Both the position numbers and the translations under genes were made by a program. Source: Bacteriovorax sp. BSW11_IV (GTDB taxonomy: Bacteria; Bdellovibrionota; Bacteriovoracia; Bacteriovoracales; Bacteriovoracaceae). Taken from it: a stretch of DNA of 64,000 nt. The notes beneath the pieces are model-generated. The model had not been told where the DNA came from. It saw nothing but the letters and a program-made list of their open reading frames with translations, and ran no database searches. Of the stretch, positions 1 to 7,969 are shown piece by piece (the first letter of the stretch is position 1; each line of letters starts with the position of its first letter). Location of the stretch: NCBI RefSeq assembly GCF_000447755.1, contig NZ_AUNE01000025.1, positions 42,831-106,830 on the forward strand, in the 5' to 3' direction.

Positions 1-561
1 GAAAAAATTAATGTCGTTAAAGATGGTTTTACAAAAGTAGAAACATTTGAAGAAACGCAAGACCTGAAATTTAACCTAGGGATAATTGGTGTCGCAAATA
101 AGTACAAGATCGATAATACAGATATTAACTTTATCGGATCAAATTTAAGTGTTGGTTTAACAAAGAATATTTTACAACACAAACTACGTGGCCATTTGAA
201 TTACTTCAAAACTAAAGGTGATTCAGCAGACTATGATGGGAATAAATATGACTTAGCCAGTTTGGGACTGGCCATCGATTATAAAGGAATTGGAATTGGT
301 GCTTCTTATTCATACTTTGTAAGTGAATATGTGGGTCTAGGTGGATATATCAATTATTCAGAAGGGAAACTCAAAGGAAAAATAAATGATGAATATTATT
401 CATATGAAACATCTCTAATTGATTTTGGTGTGAGGCTCGATTTTCAAGTGAGTGCATGGAATCCTTATATTGCTATTGGTCCTTCATTTATTTCGGCAGA
501 TGGTGATGAAACATATCGTGGAATGAGTGCCTATGTAGGTCTTATTAATTTTGAATTCTAA
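1..561 (+). CDS. Outer-membrane beta-barrel-like protein, 5' end cut off
   Basis: The reading frame is open from the first base of the window, so the start lies upstream and 186 residues are visible. The sequence alternates polar and hydrophobic/aromatic residues with Gly turns (for example the stretch around the IDYKGIGIGASYSYF segment) and ends in Phe, the usual last residue of barrel proteins inserted by the BAM machinery. That pattern supports a porin-like or OmpA-like beta barrel; no family can be named from the fragment. The stop is followed 16 bases later by a lipoprotein gene on the same strand, so the two may be co-transcribed. Confidence 0.6.
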   Translation, partial: EKINVVKDGFTKVETFEETQDLKFNLGIIGVANKYKIDNTDINFIGSNLSVGLTKNILQHKLRGHLNYFKTKGDSADYDGNKYDLASLGLAIDYKGIGIGASYSYFVSEYVGLGGYINYSEGKLKGKINDEYYSYETSLIDFGVRLDFQVSAWNPYIAIGPSFISADGDETYRGMSAYVGLINFEF

Positions 562-577
562 TTTAATGAGGATTGTC

Positions 578-1375
578 ATGAGAAATATTTTTCTAATCAC
601 TTCTTTGCTTAGTCTTGTGAGCTGTGCTTCCTTAAACGGAAGAGAGAGAATCGCTGATTTAGTGAATATACAACCATCTGAGAAATATACGAGAGAATAT
701 ATTTTGAATCTCTATGGCAGTCCAAATTATACAAAGGTAGAGGACCAAAAAAGAGTTGATATTTATACGATAGATAAGATTCAAAAGAATAAGGTCTTAT
801 GCAGAAATATCGAAGTTAGTTATGAGAGTAATCAACTTGTTAAGTCTAGAGATATTTCAGAGATCTCTGTTGATCTTCATGAAAGATGTATGAAGTTTGC
901 GTTAAAAAAATCAAAGAAGAACTTTAAGAATTTTAATAAGATTAATGAAATGACTTCTAGAGAAGATTTAATTTATAACGTTGGTGCACCTGCAAGTATT
1001 TTCCTAAATGGTGATTATAAATATGAAGTTGTTGCAAAAAAAGGTGCTATCGTAGATTGTAAAGATTTTCGCATAGTTTTTGATAAGAACATTATTTTTA
1101 AAATTATCGATATTTCTACAAATGATACACAAATTCGTTGTAATAGGATTGCCTATGGTCATGCTGAGAATTTGAGATCACAGCATGACATTATTTCAGG
1201 ATTATTGTTCGGCCAAAAAGAGCGCCATTCTGCTTCAAAAGGTCCTCTTTTTGATAAAGGCCTAGACAATAGTTGTCAGTGTCCAAATGATCGTGCAAGT
1301 GATGGTTCAAGATGTGGAAACCGAAGTGCTTATTATAGAAATGGAGGACTAGCTCCTGTTTGCTACTCTTTCTAA
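578..1375 (+). CDS. Lipoprotein with two BamE-like modules and Cys-rich tail
   Basis: 265 residues. The ATG at 578 was chosen because GAGGA (568-572) stands 5 bases before it and it yields a clean lipoprotein signal with lipobox LVSC (Cys16); an in-frame TTG at 551 would lengthen the N-terminus and overlap the upstream gene. Residues about 36-94 and 124-180 look like two copies of one module: RE, a helix, a Gly-x-Pro turn, a Tyr-rich strand, a lone Cys and a strand ending in DIS. The layout recalls the BamE/SmpA fold. The C-terminal 35 residues contain four Cys in a CQCPND...RCG...VCY arrangement. Function unknown. The stop shares 4 bases with the convergent LysE gene. Confidence 0.65.
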   Translation: MRNIFLITSLLSLVSCASLNGRERIADLVNIQPSEKYTREYILNLYGSPNYTKVEDQKRVDIYTIDKIQKNKVLCRNIEVSYESNQLVKSRDISEISVDLHERCMKFALKKSKKNFKNFNKINEMTSREDLIYNVGAPASIFLNGDYKYEVVAKKGAIVDCKDFRIVFDKNIIFKIIDISTNDTQIRCNRIAYGHAENLRSQHDIISGLLFGQKERHSASKGPLFDKGLDNSCQCPNDRASDGSRCGNRSAYYRNGGLAPVCYSF

Positions 1376-2028
1376 TTTACTAAATTAAGCTTGCTAAGTG
1401 CAAGCTTAATTCCAAATGCCAATAAAGCTGTACCCGAAATTGCTTCAATCGCACTTCGAATCTTTTTATTCTGTAATTGATCTTTAAAAAAAGCAACAAA
1501 AACCCCTATGAAATAAAGCCAAAAAAAGCTCATCATAATATGAATTATAGCAAGCCCCATAGTCTGAAAAAAGATATTACCGTTGGAACTCGTAAATTGA
1601 GGTAAAAAGGTTAAGTAAAAAACAGCAACTTTAGGATTTAAAATATTTGTTAGAAGTCCTCTTTTAAATTCATTTTTCAATGAATTCATCGGATTTATTT
1701 TTAATGAATCTTTATCAAAGAGATGATCTCCTCTGTAGGCTTCATAAAGACCTTTAAATCCAAGATAGATTAAATATCCCGCGCCTATATATTTCATAAG
1801 CGTGAACAATGACTGCGAGCTTGATATAATGGCCGAGATTCCAATTGAGGATAGTAGGGCATGGAAAAATAGGCCCGAGCAAATGCCTAAAATAGAGGCG
1901 ATCAGAATTTTCTTTTGACCAGAAAGGGAGCTTTTCAATACTAATGCAGTATCTGCACCTGGAGTAATGGCCAGAATAAAACATAGAGTAGTAAAAGTCA
2001 GAAGTGAAGGAGTCAAAGTATTATCCAT
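1372..2028 (-). CDS. LysE/RhtB-family amino-acid exporter
   Basis: 218 residues with the family signature near the N-terminus (ITPGADTALVL), a central loop after GAGYLIYLGFKGL and an NPKVAVFYLTFLPQF motif in the fourth helix. About six membrane helices are expected, in the inner membrane. LysE/RhtB proteins export amino acids or homoserine lactones and similar metabolites by proton antiport; the substrate cannot be read here. Length fits the family (about 205-220). The stop codon overlaps that of the convergent lipoprotein gene by 4 bases. A second, ArgO-like member lies at 26520-27152. Confidence 0.88.
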   Translation of the reverse strand: MDNTLTPSLLTFTTLCFILAITPGADTALVLKSSLSGQKKILIASILGICSGLFFHALLSSIGISAIISSSQSLFTLMKYIGAGYLIYLGFKGLYEAYRGDHLFDKDSLKINPMNSLKNEFKRGLLTNILNPKVAVFYLTFLPQFTSSNGNIFFQTMGLAIIHIMMSFFWLYFIGVFVAFFKDQLQNKKIRSAIEAISGTALLAFGIKLALSKLNLVN

Positions 2029-2066
2029 AAACCATTATTACCATAATTTTAGTTTTCATTTTAGTA

Positions 2067-2558
2067 TCATTTAACAATTGCTATAAGATGACAAGCTAGA
2101 TAGAGACCAATCCCGTAAGCAATATGGGCCATGAGACTTTTAAGGCGGTTATGCCAAGGATGTTGTGTTTTACTTGCAGCGATCCCAAATCCAAAGCACG
2201 GTTGCATAATTAAAAATGGGGCCACTAATGTTAAAAGTGCTATCATTAATGATAATGTTAAATTTGGCATGACGAGGCAATTCACGTCTATTATAATTAA
2301 TATCCCAGCAAATAGTATGCCGATTATATAGTGGGCCATTTGACCAACAAGTTGTTCATGGACAGCTGCGGGCATGTTCAAAATATTATTATGCTTGAAA
2401 TGCCCTTTCGACATTAGAGAAATCCATCTCCCGAGTATTTTGTAATCAAGACCTTTAATATTAAAGAATGAACTCATTATGAGGGCCCACAGGTCCATGA
2501 ACAATGTTGCAATTAGACCAACTATTAAAGACGATGCTAGGAAAGAAAAGAGACTCAT
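2067..2558 (-). CDS. DUF2938-family membrane protein
   Basis: 163 residues, four to five membrane helices. Family-typical blocks are GLIATLFMDLWAL at the N-terminus, GRWISLMSKGHFKH after the first helix, APFLIMQPCFGFGIAASKT in the middle and a C-terminal HxAYGIGLYL helix. The start at 2558 is set by GGAG six bases upstream on this strand; an upstream ATG at 2588 lies inside the -10 element and would be untranslated. The gene is read from a MerR-type promoter and is divergent from the MerR regulator, so it is the probable target. The molecular role of DUF2938 proteins is not known. Confidence 0.8.
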   Translation of the reverse strand: MSLFSFLASSLIVGLIATLFMDLWALIMSSFFNIKGLDYKILGRWISLMSKGHFKHNNILNMPAAVHEQLVGQMAHYIIGILFAGILIIIDVNCLVMPNLTLSLMIALLTLVAPFLIMQPCFGFGIAASKTQHPWHNRLKSLMAHIAYGIGLYLACHLIAIVK

Positions 2559-2586
2559 TTTAACTCCAGTATGATATGTTAAAATC

Positions 2587-2617
2587 ATAATACAACTTCA
2601 AGTCAACTTGAGGTCAA
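2587..2617 (-). promoter_or_regulatory. MerR-type promoter of the DUF2938 gene
   Basis: Read on the minus strand, TTGACC (2612-2617) is followed after exactly 19 bases by TATTAT (2587-2592). A 19-bp spacer is the hallmark of promoters activated by MerR-family proteins, which untwist the DNA to realign the two elements; the ordinary sigma-70 spacer is 17 bp. The predicted transcript start near 2580 leaves about 20 bases before the ATG at 2558. An inverted repeat fills the spacer. Confidence 0.72.
2595..2614. promoter_or_regulatory. SoxR-box-like dyad, MerR operator
   Basis: An 18-bp core CTTCAAGT-CA-ACTTGAGG (2596-2613) has 7 of 8 matching arm positions and one more A/T pair outside. It closely resembles the SoxR operator CCTCAAGTTAACTTGAGG. 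It sits between the -35 and -10 elements of the DUF2938 promoter, exactly where a MerR dimer binds. The adjacent regulator is the obvious candidate binder. Confidence 0.7.
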
Positions 2618-2631
2618 GTAGGGAGATGAAA

Positions 2632-3015
2632 ATGATTGATATAAATGAGGTCTCAAAAAAGTCGGGTTTTGCTCCTTCTAAACTTCGCTATTACGAAGAA
2701 GTCGGCCTTATTAAATCAATAGGTCGCAAAGGCCTGAAGAGAATCTTCAATGAAAGTGTACTTTTGAATCTCTCTCTGATTTCTCTTGGTCAAGAAGTTG
2801 GATTTAGTCTTAAAGAGCTAAAGAATATGTTGGGATCGAATGGTCAATTTAAAATTAATCGTAATAAATTAATTGAGAAGGCCCATGAAATTGATTTGAA
2901 AATGAAGAAATTAAAGGCCGTTCGAGATGGATTACTGCATGCAAGTGCATGCCCTGAAAAATCTCATCTTGATTGTCCAAAATTTCAAAGCTATTTAAAG
3001 ATTGCTAAGAAATAA
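2632..3015 (+). CDS. MerR-family transcriptional regulator
   Basis: 127 residues. The N-terminal winged helix-turn-helix is canonical: INEVSKKSG, then SKLRYYEEVGLIKS, and a GLKRIF segment. A dimerisation helix follows (about residues 75-105) and the C-terminus carries ACPEKSHLDCPKF, two Cys separated by eight residues, which may bind metal or sense redox state. It lacks the four-Cys iron-sulfur cluster motif of true SoxR. The ATG at 2632 has GGGAG six bases upstream (2621-2625); an in-frame TTG at 2608 falls inside the operator and is unlikely. Divergent from the DUF2938 gene, which it probably activates. Convergent with the sigma-factor gene, 3 bases apart. Confidence 0.85.
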   Translation: MIDINEVSKKSGFAPSKLRYYEEVGLIKSIGRKGLKRIFNESVLLNLSLISLGQEVGFSLKELKNMLGSNGQFKINRNKLIEKAHEIDLKMKKLKAVRDGLLHASACPEKSHLDCPKFQSYLKIAKK

Positions 3016-3018
3016 GAG

Positions 3019-3552
3019 TTATTTCTTATTTTGACTTGTGAGCTTATTAAGAATTCGTGAAATTCGTACTTTTAGAGAGCCTTCAGATTTCCCAAATTTC
3101 TTAGAGAGCTCTTTCAGTGAATTACCAAACATTTTAAATTCAATGAGAAGGGACGTTTCATCTTCTTTTAAAAAATCAAGGGCAACATTAAGGTCATGAA
3201 TAATTTCAATTTCATCAATTGAAGAGGTCTTTAAATCTAAATAATCATTAAGCTCGATACTTTCAGTTTTAAAGAGATTCTTTTCTTTCCTTAAATAATC
3301 AATATAGCGACTATAGCAAATCGTCTTTATCCAAGATGAGCACCCAAGTTGTTCATCAAAGATAGGCATTGATTGCCATAAGGAGAGTAGGCTGTTTTGT
3401 ATGATATCTTCCTGGATCTCTGAAGAAAATTTATGGAAGCTTGCGGGGTAAAAAGCAAATTTTTCACTTTTAAGTAAAGTTGTTAAGGTCTCGAAATTTT
3501 GAGTTTCTTTGGTGTCTTTTAAAACTTCACACCAATTAATTTTTTTGTTCAA
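3019..3552 (-). CDS. ECF-type RNA polymerase sigma factor
   Basis: 177 residues. A sigma2 region is visible (QEDIIQNSLLSLWQSMPIFDE, then SSWIKTICYSRYIDYLRKEK, residues about 48-90) and a sigma4 helix-turn-helix near the C-terminus (FGNSLKELSKKFGKSEGSLKVR). There is no sigma1.1 or sigma3, as in ECF factors. The only usable start is TTG at 3552, with AAGG about 10 bases upstream. It is divergent from the cytochrome c peroxidase gene across 54 bases that contain an ECF-like promoter reading toward the peroxidase. The membrane protein after the peroxidase is a candidate anti-sigma factor. Confidence 0.82.
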   Translation of the reverse strand: MNKKINWCEVLKDTKETQNFETLTTLLKSEKFAFYPASFHKFSSEIQEDIIQNSLLSLWQSMPIFDEQLGCSSWIKTICYSRYIDYLRKEKNLFKTESIELNDYLDLKTSSIDEIEIIHDLNVALDFLKEDETSLLIEFKMFGNSLKELSKKFGKSEGSLKVRISRILNKLTSQNKK

Positions 3553-3558
3553 AAAAAT

Positions 3559-3586
3559 GTAACCTTTTTCTTCGTGGGCCGTATAA
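3559..3586 (+). promoter_or_regulatory. ECF-type promoter for the peroxidase operon
   Basis: GTAACC (3559-3564) is followed after 15 bases by CGTATAA (3580-3586). AAC in the -35 and CGT in the -10 are the core of promoters used by ECF sigma factors. The element ends 20 bases before the peroxidase ATG and lies beside an ECF sigma gene. The -35 half overlaps the leader of the sigma gene. Confidence 0.55.
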
Positions 3587-3606
3587 GTAGTAAAAATGGA
3601 GATTTT

Positions 3607-4659
3607 ATGAAAATTATACTTCTTTTACCCTTATTCGCAATGGTTTCATGTTCAAGTCCTAAATTTGTAGAAGACAATACTGAAGTTGGAAATACTTTCA
3701 AACAGGCCAAGGAAGAGTTTAGAAATGGTCTTAATGGTATTACGTATTTTGGTGATAAAAGACCTTCTGATGAAATTATTGACCTTGGAACAAAGTTATT
3801 CTTTGAAACAAGACTAAGTCAAAATGGAACTGTCAGTTGTTCTCGTTGTCACTTACCACAATTACATTTTAGTGATGGGCTAGAGAAATCACGAGGAACT
3901 GAAGATAGACAAGCACCTAGAAATGCTCAAACTGTATTAAATACAGCAGGGCAGTTCCTACAGCACTGGATTGGAGATCGTGAAAGTGTTGAAGCTCAGG
4001 CCATTCATTCATTTACTGTAAAAGTTCCTTTTGCTCTTAAAGATCATGCAGAACTTAGAGAGAAGCTTATTTCTGCAAATTACAGTGATCTTTTCAAGAA
4101 GGCCTATCATGGATTAGATATTAAAAAAAGTGATCCTAAATTAGTTGCTGAAAAAACCGCCTTTGCTATCGGTGCCTATGAAAGAACTCTTGTCGGCCCA
4201 GCTCGTTTTGATGATTTTTTAGCAGGCAATATTACCGTACTTGATTCAAAAGAATTGAGGGGGCTAAAAAAATTCATGGAATTTGGCTGTAGCTCTTGTC
4301 ACAGTGGAGAACTTGTTGGTGGGGAAATGTTCCAAAAGTTTGGAGTGGCGCATGATTATTGGAAATTTACAGGGTCAAAAAATGTAGATCTTGGAAGATT
4401 TCTTTTAACAAAAGATGAGAATGATAAATATTATTTCAAAGTTCCACCTTTGAGAAATGTAATCTATACGGCACCATACTTTCACGATGGTAGTGTTAAT
4501 GATTTAGAAGAAGCTATTCGCATTATGGGGAAAGTACAATTAGATCTGGACTTAACAAAAGATGATATTAGTGATTTGAAATCTTTCCTCGGAAGTTTGT
4601 CGACAAAAGGGGAATATTTAGAGAAACTTAAAGTTGTGCCAAATCTTCCGCACAAATAG
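3607..4659 (+). CDS. Di-haem cytochrome c peroxidase/MauG-like lipoprotein
   Basis: 350 residues. The signal ends in lipobox MVSC (Cys14), so the protein should be anchored in an envelope membrane. Two haem c sites are present: CSRCH at about residues 78-82 and CSSCH at 228-232. The family segment PLRNVIYTAPYFHDGSV follows the second site and RGTEDRQAPRNAQTVLNTA follows the first. Bacterial di-haem peroxidases reduce H2O2 with electrons from cytochrome c or quinol. ATG 3607 has GGAG five bases upstream; a longer frame from 3574 would overlap the promoter. A membrane protein gene follows after 7 bases, suggesting an operon under the ECF-like promoter. Confidence 0.9.
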   Translation: MKIILLLPLFAMVSCSSPKFVEDNTEVGNTFKQAKEEFRNGLNGITYFGDKRPSDEIIDLGTKLFFETRLSQNGTVSCSRCHLPQLHFSDGLEKSRGTEDRQAPRNAQTVLNTAGQFLQHWIGDRESVEAQAIHSFTVKVPFALKDHAELREKLISANYSDLFKKAYHGLDIKKSDPKLVAEKTAFAIGAYERTLVGPARFDDFLAGNITVLDSKELRGLKKFMEFGCSSCHSGELVGGEMFQKFGVAHDYWKFTGSKNVDLGRFLLTKDENDKYYFKVPPLRNVIYTAPYFHDGSVNDLEEAIRIMGKVQLDLDLTKDDISDLKSFLGSLSTKGEYLEKLKVVPNLPHK

Positions 4660-4666
4660 GAAATAA

Positions 4667-5197
4667 ATGAGAGCAAAACTATTGATGCTTTTTTTAGGGA
4701 TTTCAATTAGCGCCTTGTTCTTAACAAGGCACTACGAATTACACCTAGGCAATCATAACCTTTCACTTGTACTAAGTGTTATGGCGGCCACGCTCGCATT
4801 TGTTTTTGCTCTCGTCTTTTTTGTTCTAAGTTTCAATCACTGTACCTTTAGAAAGAACCTGTATTTGAATACTGATAAACTAGGGCTTTCAATGGTGGTG
4901 TCATTACTTGTGCTACAGGCAATGACGTATTTTGTTCATGTTGATGGAATGGAAAGTCACAATTGTCTTCAATATGTTGGTCTACAATTTGCTGCAGGTT
5001 TAGCATTAGGATTTTTATTTGTTCGCAAAGTAAAATTCTTGCATAAAAAATTACTTCTAAAGCAAATAATGTGGGGGCTTTTCTTTGTAGCTTCAGGGAT
5101 GCTTTTTTTGACTTGTGGATCAAATGCACTTGAGCATATATCGCTTTCTCATATCCTACCATTACTCATTTACAGTTTCATCATTTTCATCATCTGA
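4667..5197 (+). CDS. Cys-containing multi-helix membrane protein, possible anti-sigma
   Basis: 176 residues with about five hydrophobic helices and almost no soluble part. Cys occur in NHCTFRK, in HNCLQY before helix 4 and in LTCGSNALEH before the last helix, which continues SHILPLL. The arrangement of a Cys before a helix, a later L-x-C and a C-terminal H...H..P segment recalls NrsF (DUF1109) anti-sigma proteins, but the N-terminus is shorter and the match is weak. Its place behind the peroxidase and next to an ECF sigma gene supports that reading. SD AGGA lies 6 bases before the ATG. The last 36 bases overlap the convergent metallopeptidase-like gene. Confidence 0.55.
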   Translation: MRAKLLMLFLGISISALFLTRHYELHLGNHNLSLVLSVMAATLAFVFALVFFVLSFNHCTFRKNLYLNTDKLGLSMVVSLLVLQAMTYFVHVDGMESHNCLQYVGLQFAAGLALGFLFVRKVKFLHKKLLLKQIMWGLFFVASGMLFLTCGSNALEHISLSHILPLLIYSFIIFII

Positions 5198-6091
5198 GAG
5201 CCAATTGTAGAGCTCATAGAGGCCATAAGTGGCCATAGTCCCTGTAGAAAGTAGAACTGTGAAAAAAGCAATGTCTGATGTATGGCCACGATTTAAGTCA
5301 TCATCAAGTCTATTTTGCTTGAAAGTCGCGTAGTCATATCTTTTATTTTTCCAATTGAGTTTTAAATAATCAATTAGCTGATATTGATTTGCCTCTAGAC
5401 TTATAAGAATCAACTTATATTCATTAGGATCAATTTTTCTTTTTAATTGTTCGGCCTTATCCCTTAGAATATCAAGTTCCTTTTGTGGAACGGCCGAAAG
5501 ATAAAGCCATTCAGCAGAGATTGCACCCATTTCATCTAAAAAATTTGATCGTTCATATTCATTTTCATAAAATGTTTTTTTATAATCAGCGGGAGAGATA
5601 TTTTTAGATTTTGCCAGAACTTGTTTCAGAGCGTGCTCCGTTTCATGGGCCAATGTTGAATAGGTTAAAAAACTATCTGCGAGTGATTTTAGTGAATAGA
5701 CTCGTATTTCACCCGAAGATTTTTCTGTAGCAAAGGAATAGCTACCATTATGTGAGTCAGAATTTCTAATATACTCAGTTTCGCTTACAAGTTTTTTTAG
5801 CTCATTTGCTTGGGTCTCAGTTAGTGTCTCAGTTATTCTCATCAAATAGAGGTCAAATAATTTTTTTGCCTTTACCTGTGATGTCAGTTCATCATTATTT
5901 AAAAATGACAGGTCCATTCCTCGATAGAATCTCTCTTTGTAATTGAAAAATTTCTTGTTGCGTGAGAGGAAGAGCTCCTCAATTTTTATTTGGCAATCAC
6001 TCTTGGCCGCAAAAGTTATTTGCGGTACTAAAATTGTTACCAAAAGGAACAATTGTCCAAAAAATGTACATTTATTCTTTATATTATTCAT
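5162..6091 (-). CDS. Secreted HExxH metallopeptidase-like protein
   Basis: 309 residues. The N-terminus is a signal peptide (hydrophobic segment, then TFAAKSD). HETEH at residues 149-153 fits the zinc-binding HExxH motif, and a DEMGAISAEW segment about 40 residues later could give the third ligand. A hydrophobic helix near the C-terminus (FFTVLLSTGTMATYGLY) could anchor it in a membrane, followed by an acidic tail. I do not recognise the family. It is one of four HExxH secreted proteins in the window. The 3' end overlaps the convergent membrane protein gene by 36 bases. Confidence 0.6.
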   Translation of the reverse strand: MNNIKNKCTFFGQLFLLVTILVPQITFAAKSDCQIKIEELFLSRNKKFFNYKERFYRGMDLSFLNNDELTSQVKAKKLFDLYLMRITETLTETQANELKKLVSETEYIRNSDSHNGSYSFATEKSSGEIRVYSLKSLADSFLTYSTLAHETEHALKQVLAKSKNISPADYKKTFYENEYERSNFLDEMGAISAEWLYLSAVPQKELDILRDKAEQLKRKIDPNEYKLILISLEANQYQLIDYLKLNWKNKRYDYATFKQNRLDDDLNRGHTSDIAFFTVLLSTGTMATYGLYELYNWLSDDENDETVNE

Positions 6092-6147
6092 CTAAACCTG
6101 CTCATTTACCTATATTAAAGCAATGAGCATGCCAAGACTGCTAGTGA

Positions 6148-7386
6148 CTAAATAAGACGACGATAGGCCTCTTTTGCCTTTCTTATCGCATCAGCACTTG
6201 GTTTAGAGCGAACAGATAGGTAGCCCACGCATTCACCATTTTCATAACAAGGAAAGACGATGGCCTTAACCCAATAGATTCTTCCTTCACGTCCACGATT
6301 GACAACATAACCTTGCCACAGCTTTTGAGACTTAATAACATTCCACAGATCTCCAAAGGCCGTTTTAGGCATATCTGGATGGCGAATAATATTATGGGGC
6401 TTTCCTACAAGAGCCCCTTTTTCATATTGTGCAACTTTGTAAAAACTTTCATTGGCAAAAGTAATGATTCCTCGTTTATCTGTTGCTGAAATGAGAATAT
6501 CATTTTCATCAAGAATATACTCAGGCTCATCGTGAGAAAATCTTTTGGCATTAATATAGTCACTCGTTTGTACTAGGGGAGCAAGTCGCTCAAGAGGATC
6601 CATTGAAAGAGTTTTATTTTGATTTACAAGTGCTAATAGGTAAGAGAAGGCCTTTGCAATTGTATCAAGCTCACTTACATCCATTTCCATTTTTTCAGAA
6701 GAGTTTTCAAGGCTATTGAAGCTATTTAGTGACTCTATGACTAATTTTTTTGAGTTCTTAGTAATGGTATTGATATTGTCTGCTTGATCTTTTGTCGTGA
6801 GCATAACATTCATTGATTTATTCATTTTCTCACGACTAGATTGGATATTTGTCGAAAGATCATTAATTGATTCACCAATAAGACGGATCTTATTTTGAAT
6901 ATCTTCATTTGCAGATTTTGTTGTCTTAGAAAGTTCCTTAACTTCATTCGCTACTACTGCAAAACCTTTTCCTTCTTCTCCCGCCCTAGCTGCCTCAATT
7001 GTAGCATTTAGCGCTAGAAGGTTTGTTTGATCGGCAATGGCATTAATTGTTTTAAGAAGCTTATTCACGTCTTCAAACTTATCTTCTAAGACTTGCATTT
7101 TTTGATACACTTCTTCTAATTGTGTTGAGCTCTCTTTTGTATCATTGGCCAGTTCGTGCACTTTAGAATGAATTTGTCCGGCCTCTTGATTGATATGATC
7201 AATTTCATCTTTGATTAAATTGAAATCAGAAATACTTTTTCCTATCGTTCCGATTTGTTCAATAATTGAACTATGGGTACGATGAGAGATTGTCATTAGT
7301 TCTTGACCAGAGTTTCCAATCAATTCATATCGAAGTTGTTCTTCATCAAAATTTAGAATTTCAATTTTACTGTCACCGTCTGCCAT
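6148..7386 (-). CDS. Soluble chemoreceptor: MCP signalling domain then PAS
   Basis: 412 residues, no signal peptide and no membrane helix, so cytoplasmic. The MCP hairpin tip, the CheA/CheW-binding site, is unmistakable at about residues 115-150 ([21 protein letters not shown], then [12 protein letters not shown]). A PAS domain of the Aer type follows at about 300-400 ([39 protein letters not shown]). In most receptors the sensor precedes the signalling domain; here the PAS sensor is at the C-terminus. Aer-type PAS domains often bind FAD and sense redox state or oxygen; cofactor binding here is inference. It stands alone, with a weak leader region of 160 bases. Confidence 0.9.
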   Translation of the reverse strand: MADGDSKIEILNFDEEQLRYELIGNSGQELMTISHRTHSSIIEQIGTIGKSISDFNLIKDEIDHINQEAGQIHSKVHELANDTKESSTQLEEVYQKMQVLEDKFEDVNKLLKTINAIADQTNLLALNATIEAARAGEEGKGFAVVANEVKELSKTTKSANEDIQNKIRLIGESINDLSTNIQSSREKMNKSMNVMLTTKDQADNINTITKNSKKLVIESLNSFNSLENSSEKMEMDVSELDTIAKAFSYLLALVNQNKTLSMDPLERLAPLVQTSDYINAKRFSHDEPEYILDENDILISATDKRGIITFANESFYKVAQYEKGALVGKPHNIIRHPDMPKTAFGDLWNVIKSQKLWQGYVVNRGREGRIYWVKAIVFPCYENGECVGYLSVRSKPSADAIRKAKEAYRRLI

Positions 7387-7513
7387 AAGATTCCTGATTT
7401 TAATTATTATTAAATTATCATTAAGTAACGGATAGAAATAAAGAGTTTTTTAGGGAAAAGAATCTAAATTTGAGATTTAATTTAGAAAAAGAACTTGATC
7501 GTTTTACTTAAAA

Positions 7514-7543
7514 AATAAAACCTGTCATAAGACAGGTTTTATT
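7514..7543 (-). terminator. Rho-independent terminator of the YjdM gene
   Basis: A perfect 13-bp stem (AATAAAACCTGTC at 7514-7526 and its complement at 7531-7543) with an ATAA loop. On the minus strand it is followed by TTTTATTTTTT. It sits just after the yjdM stop and also separates that gene from the chemoreceptor. Confidence 0.85.
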
Positions 7544-7548
7544 ATGTT

Positions 7549-7893
7549 TTATGCTTTCTTTACGACTGAACATTTCAAATAAACTGAACCAATTCCATCA
7601 ATCTTACATGAAATATCATGGCCATCAACAGGGTCATCGAGAAGTCTAATTTTCTTCACTTTTGTACCTGTTTTGATAGTCGTTCCACCGGCCTTTAAAT
7701 CTTTAACAACAGTAACGGCATCACCATCTTGAAGTTGATTGCCATTGGCATCTAAAAATTTTGGTGCATCTGCTACTTCTGTTTGTGCTTCTAATGTCCA
7801 TTCATTAAAGCATTCAGGGCAAATCCACATTTGACCATCTGTATAGCCATAAGGTGAATTACATTTTGGGCAAGTTTGAGTATCGTCGCTCAT
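7549..7893 (-). CDS. yjdM: YjdM/PhnA-family zinc-ribbon protein
   Basis: 114 residues. The N-terminal zinc ribbon is CPKC...CPEC (Cys8, Cys11, Cys25, Cys28) and the C-terminal SH3-like domain carries the family block DANGNQLQDGDAVTVVKDLK and GTKVKKIRL. The length is typical. The E. coli homologue was named PhnA for its linkage to phosphonate genes, but it is not needed for phosphonate use and its function is unclear. It is a single-gene unit with its own terminator. Confidence 0.93.
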   Translation of the reverse strand: MSDDTQTCPKCNSPYGYTDGQMWICPECFNEWTLEAQTEVADAPKFLDANGNQLQDGDAVTVVKDLKAGGTTIKTGTKVKKIRLLDDPVDGHDISCKIDGIGSVYLKCSVVKKA

Positions 7894-7942
7894 TTGTTTT
7901 ATCCTTTATCAAGTGTGATTGATTACTAATATGCCATCAACT

Positions 7943-7965
7943 AAAAAGGGCCTTGCTAGGCCCTT
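7943..7965 (-). terminator. Terminator after the YebC/YeeN gene
   Basis: Stem AAGGGCC / GGCCCTT with a 6-base loop, followed on the minus strand by TTTTT. It begins 5 bases after the stop codon. Confidence 0.85.
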
Positions 7966-7969
7966 CTAT

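Noticed and set aside
2632..3015. MerR-family protein considered as SoxR because its operator resembles the SoxR box
   Set aside because: SoxR needs four clustered Cys for its iron-sulfur centre; here only two Cys eight residues apart are present.
7400..7440. TAAA...CCGTTA on the minus strand before the chemoreceptor, like a flagellar sigma-28 promoter
   Set aside because: Spacing is 17 instead of 15 and the -10 differs; too weak.
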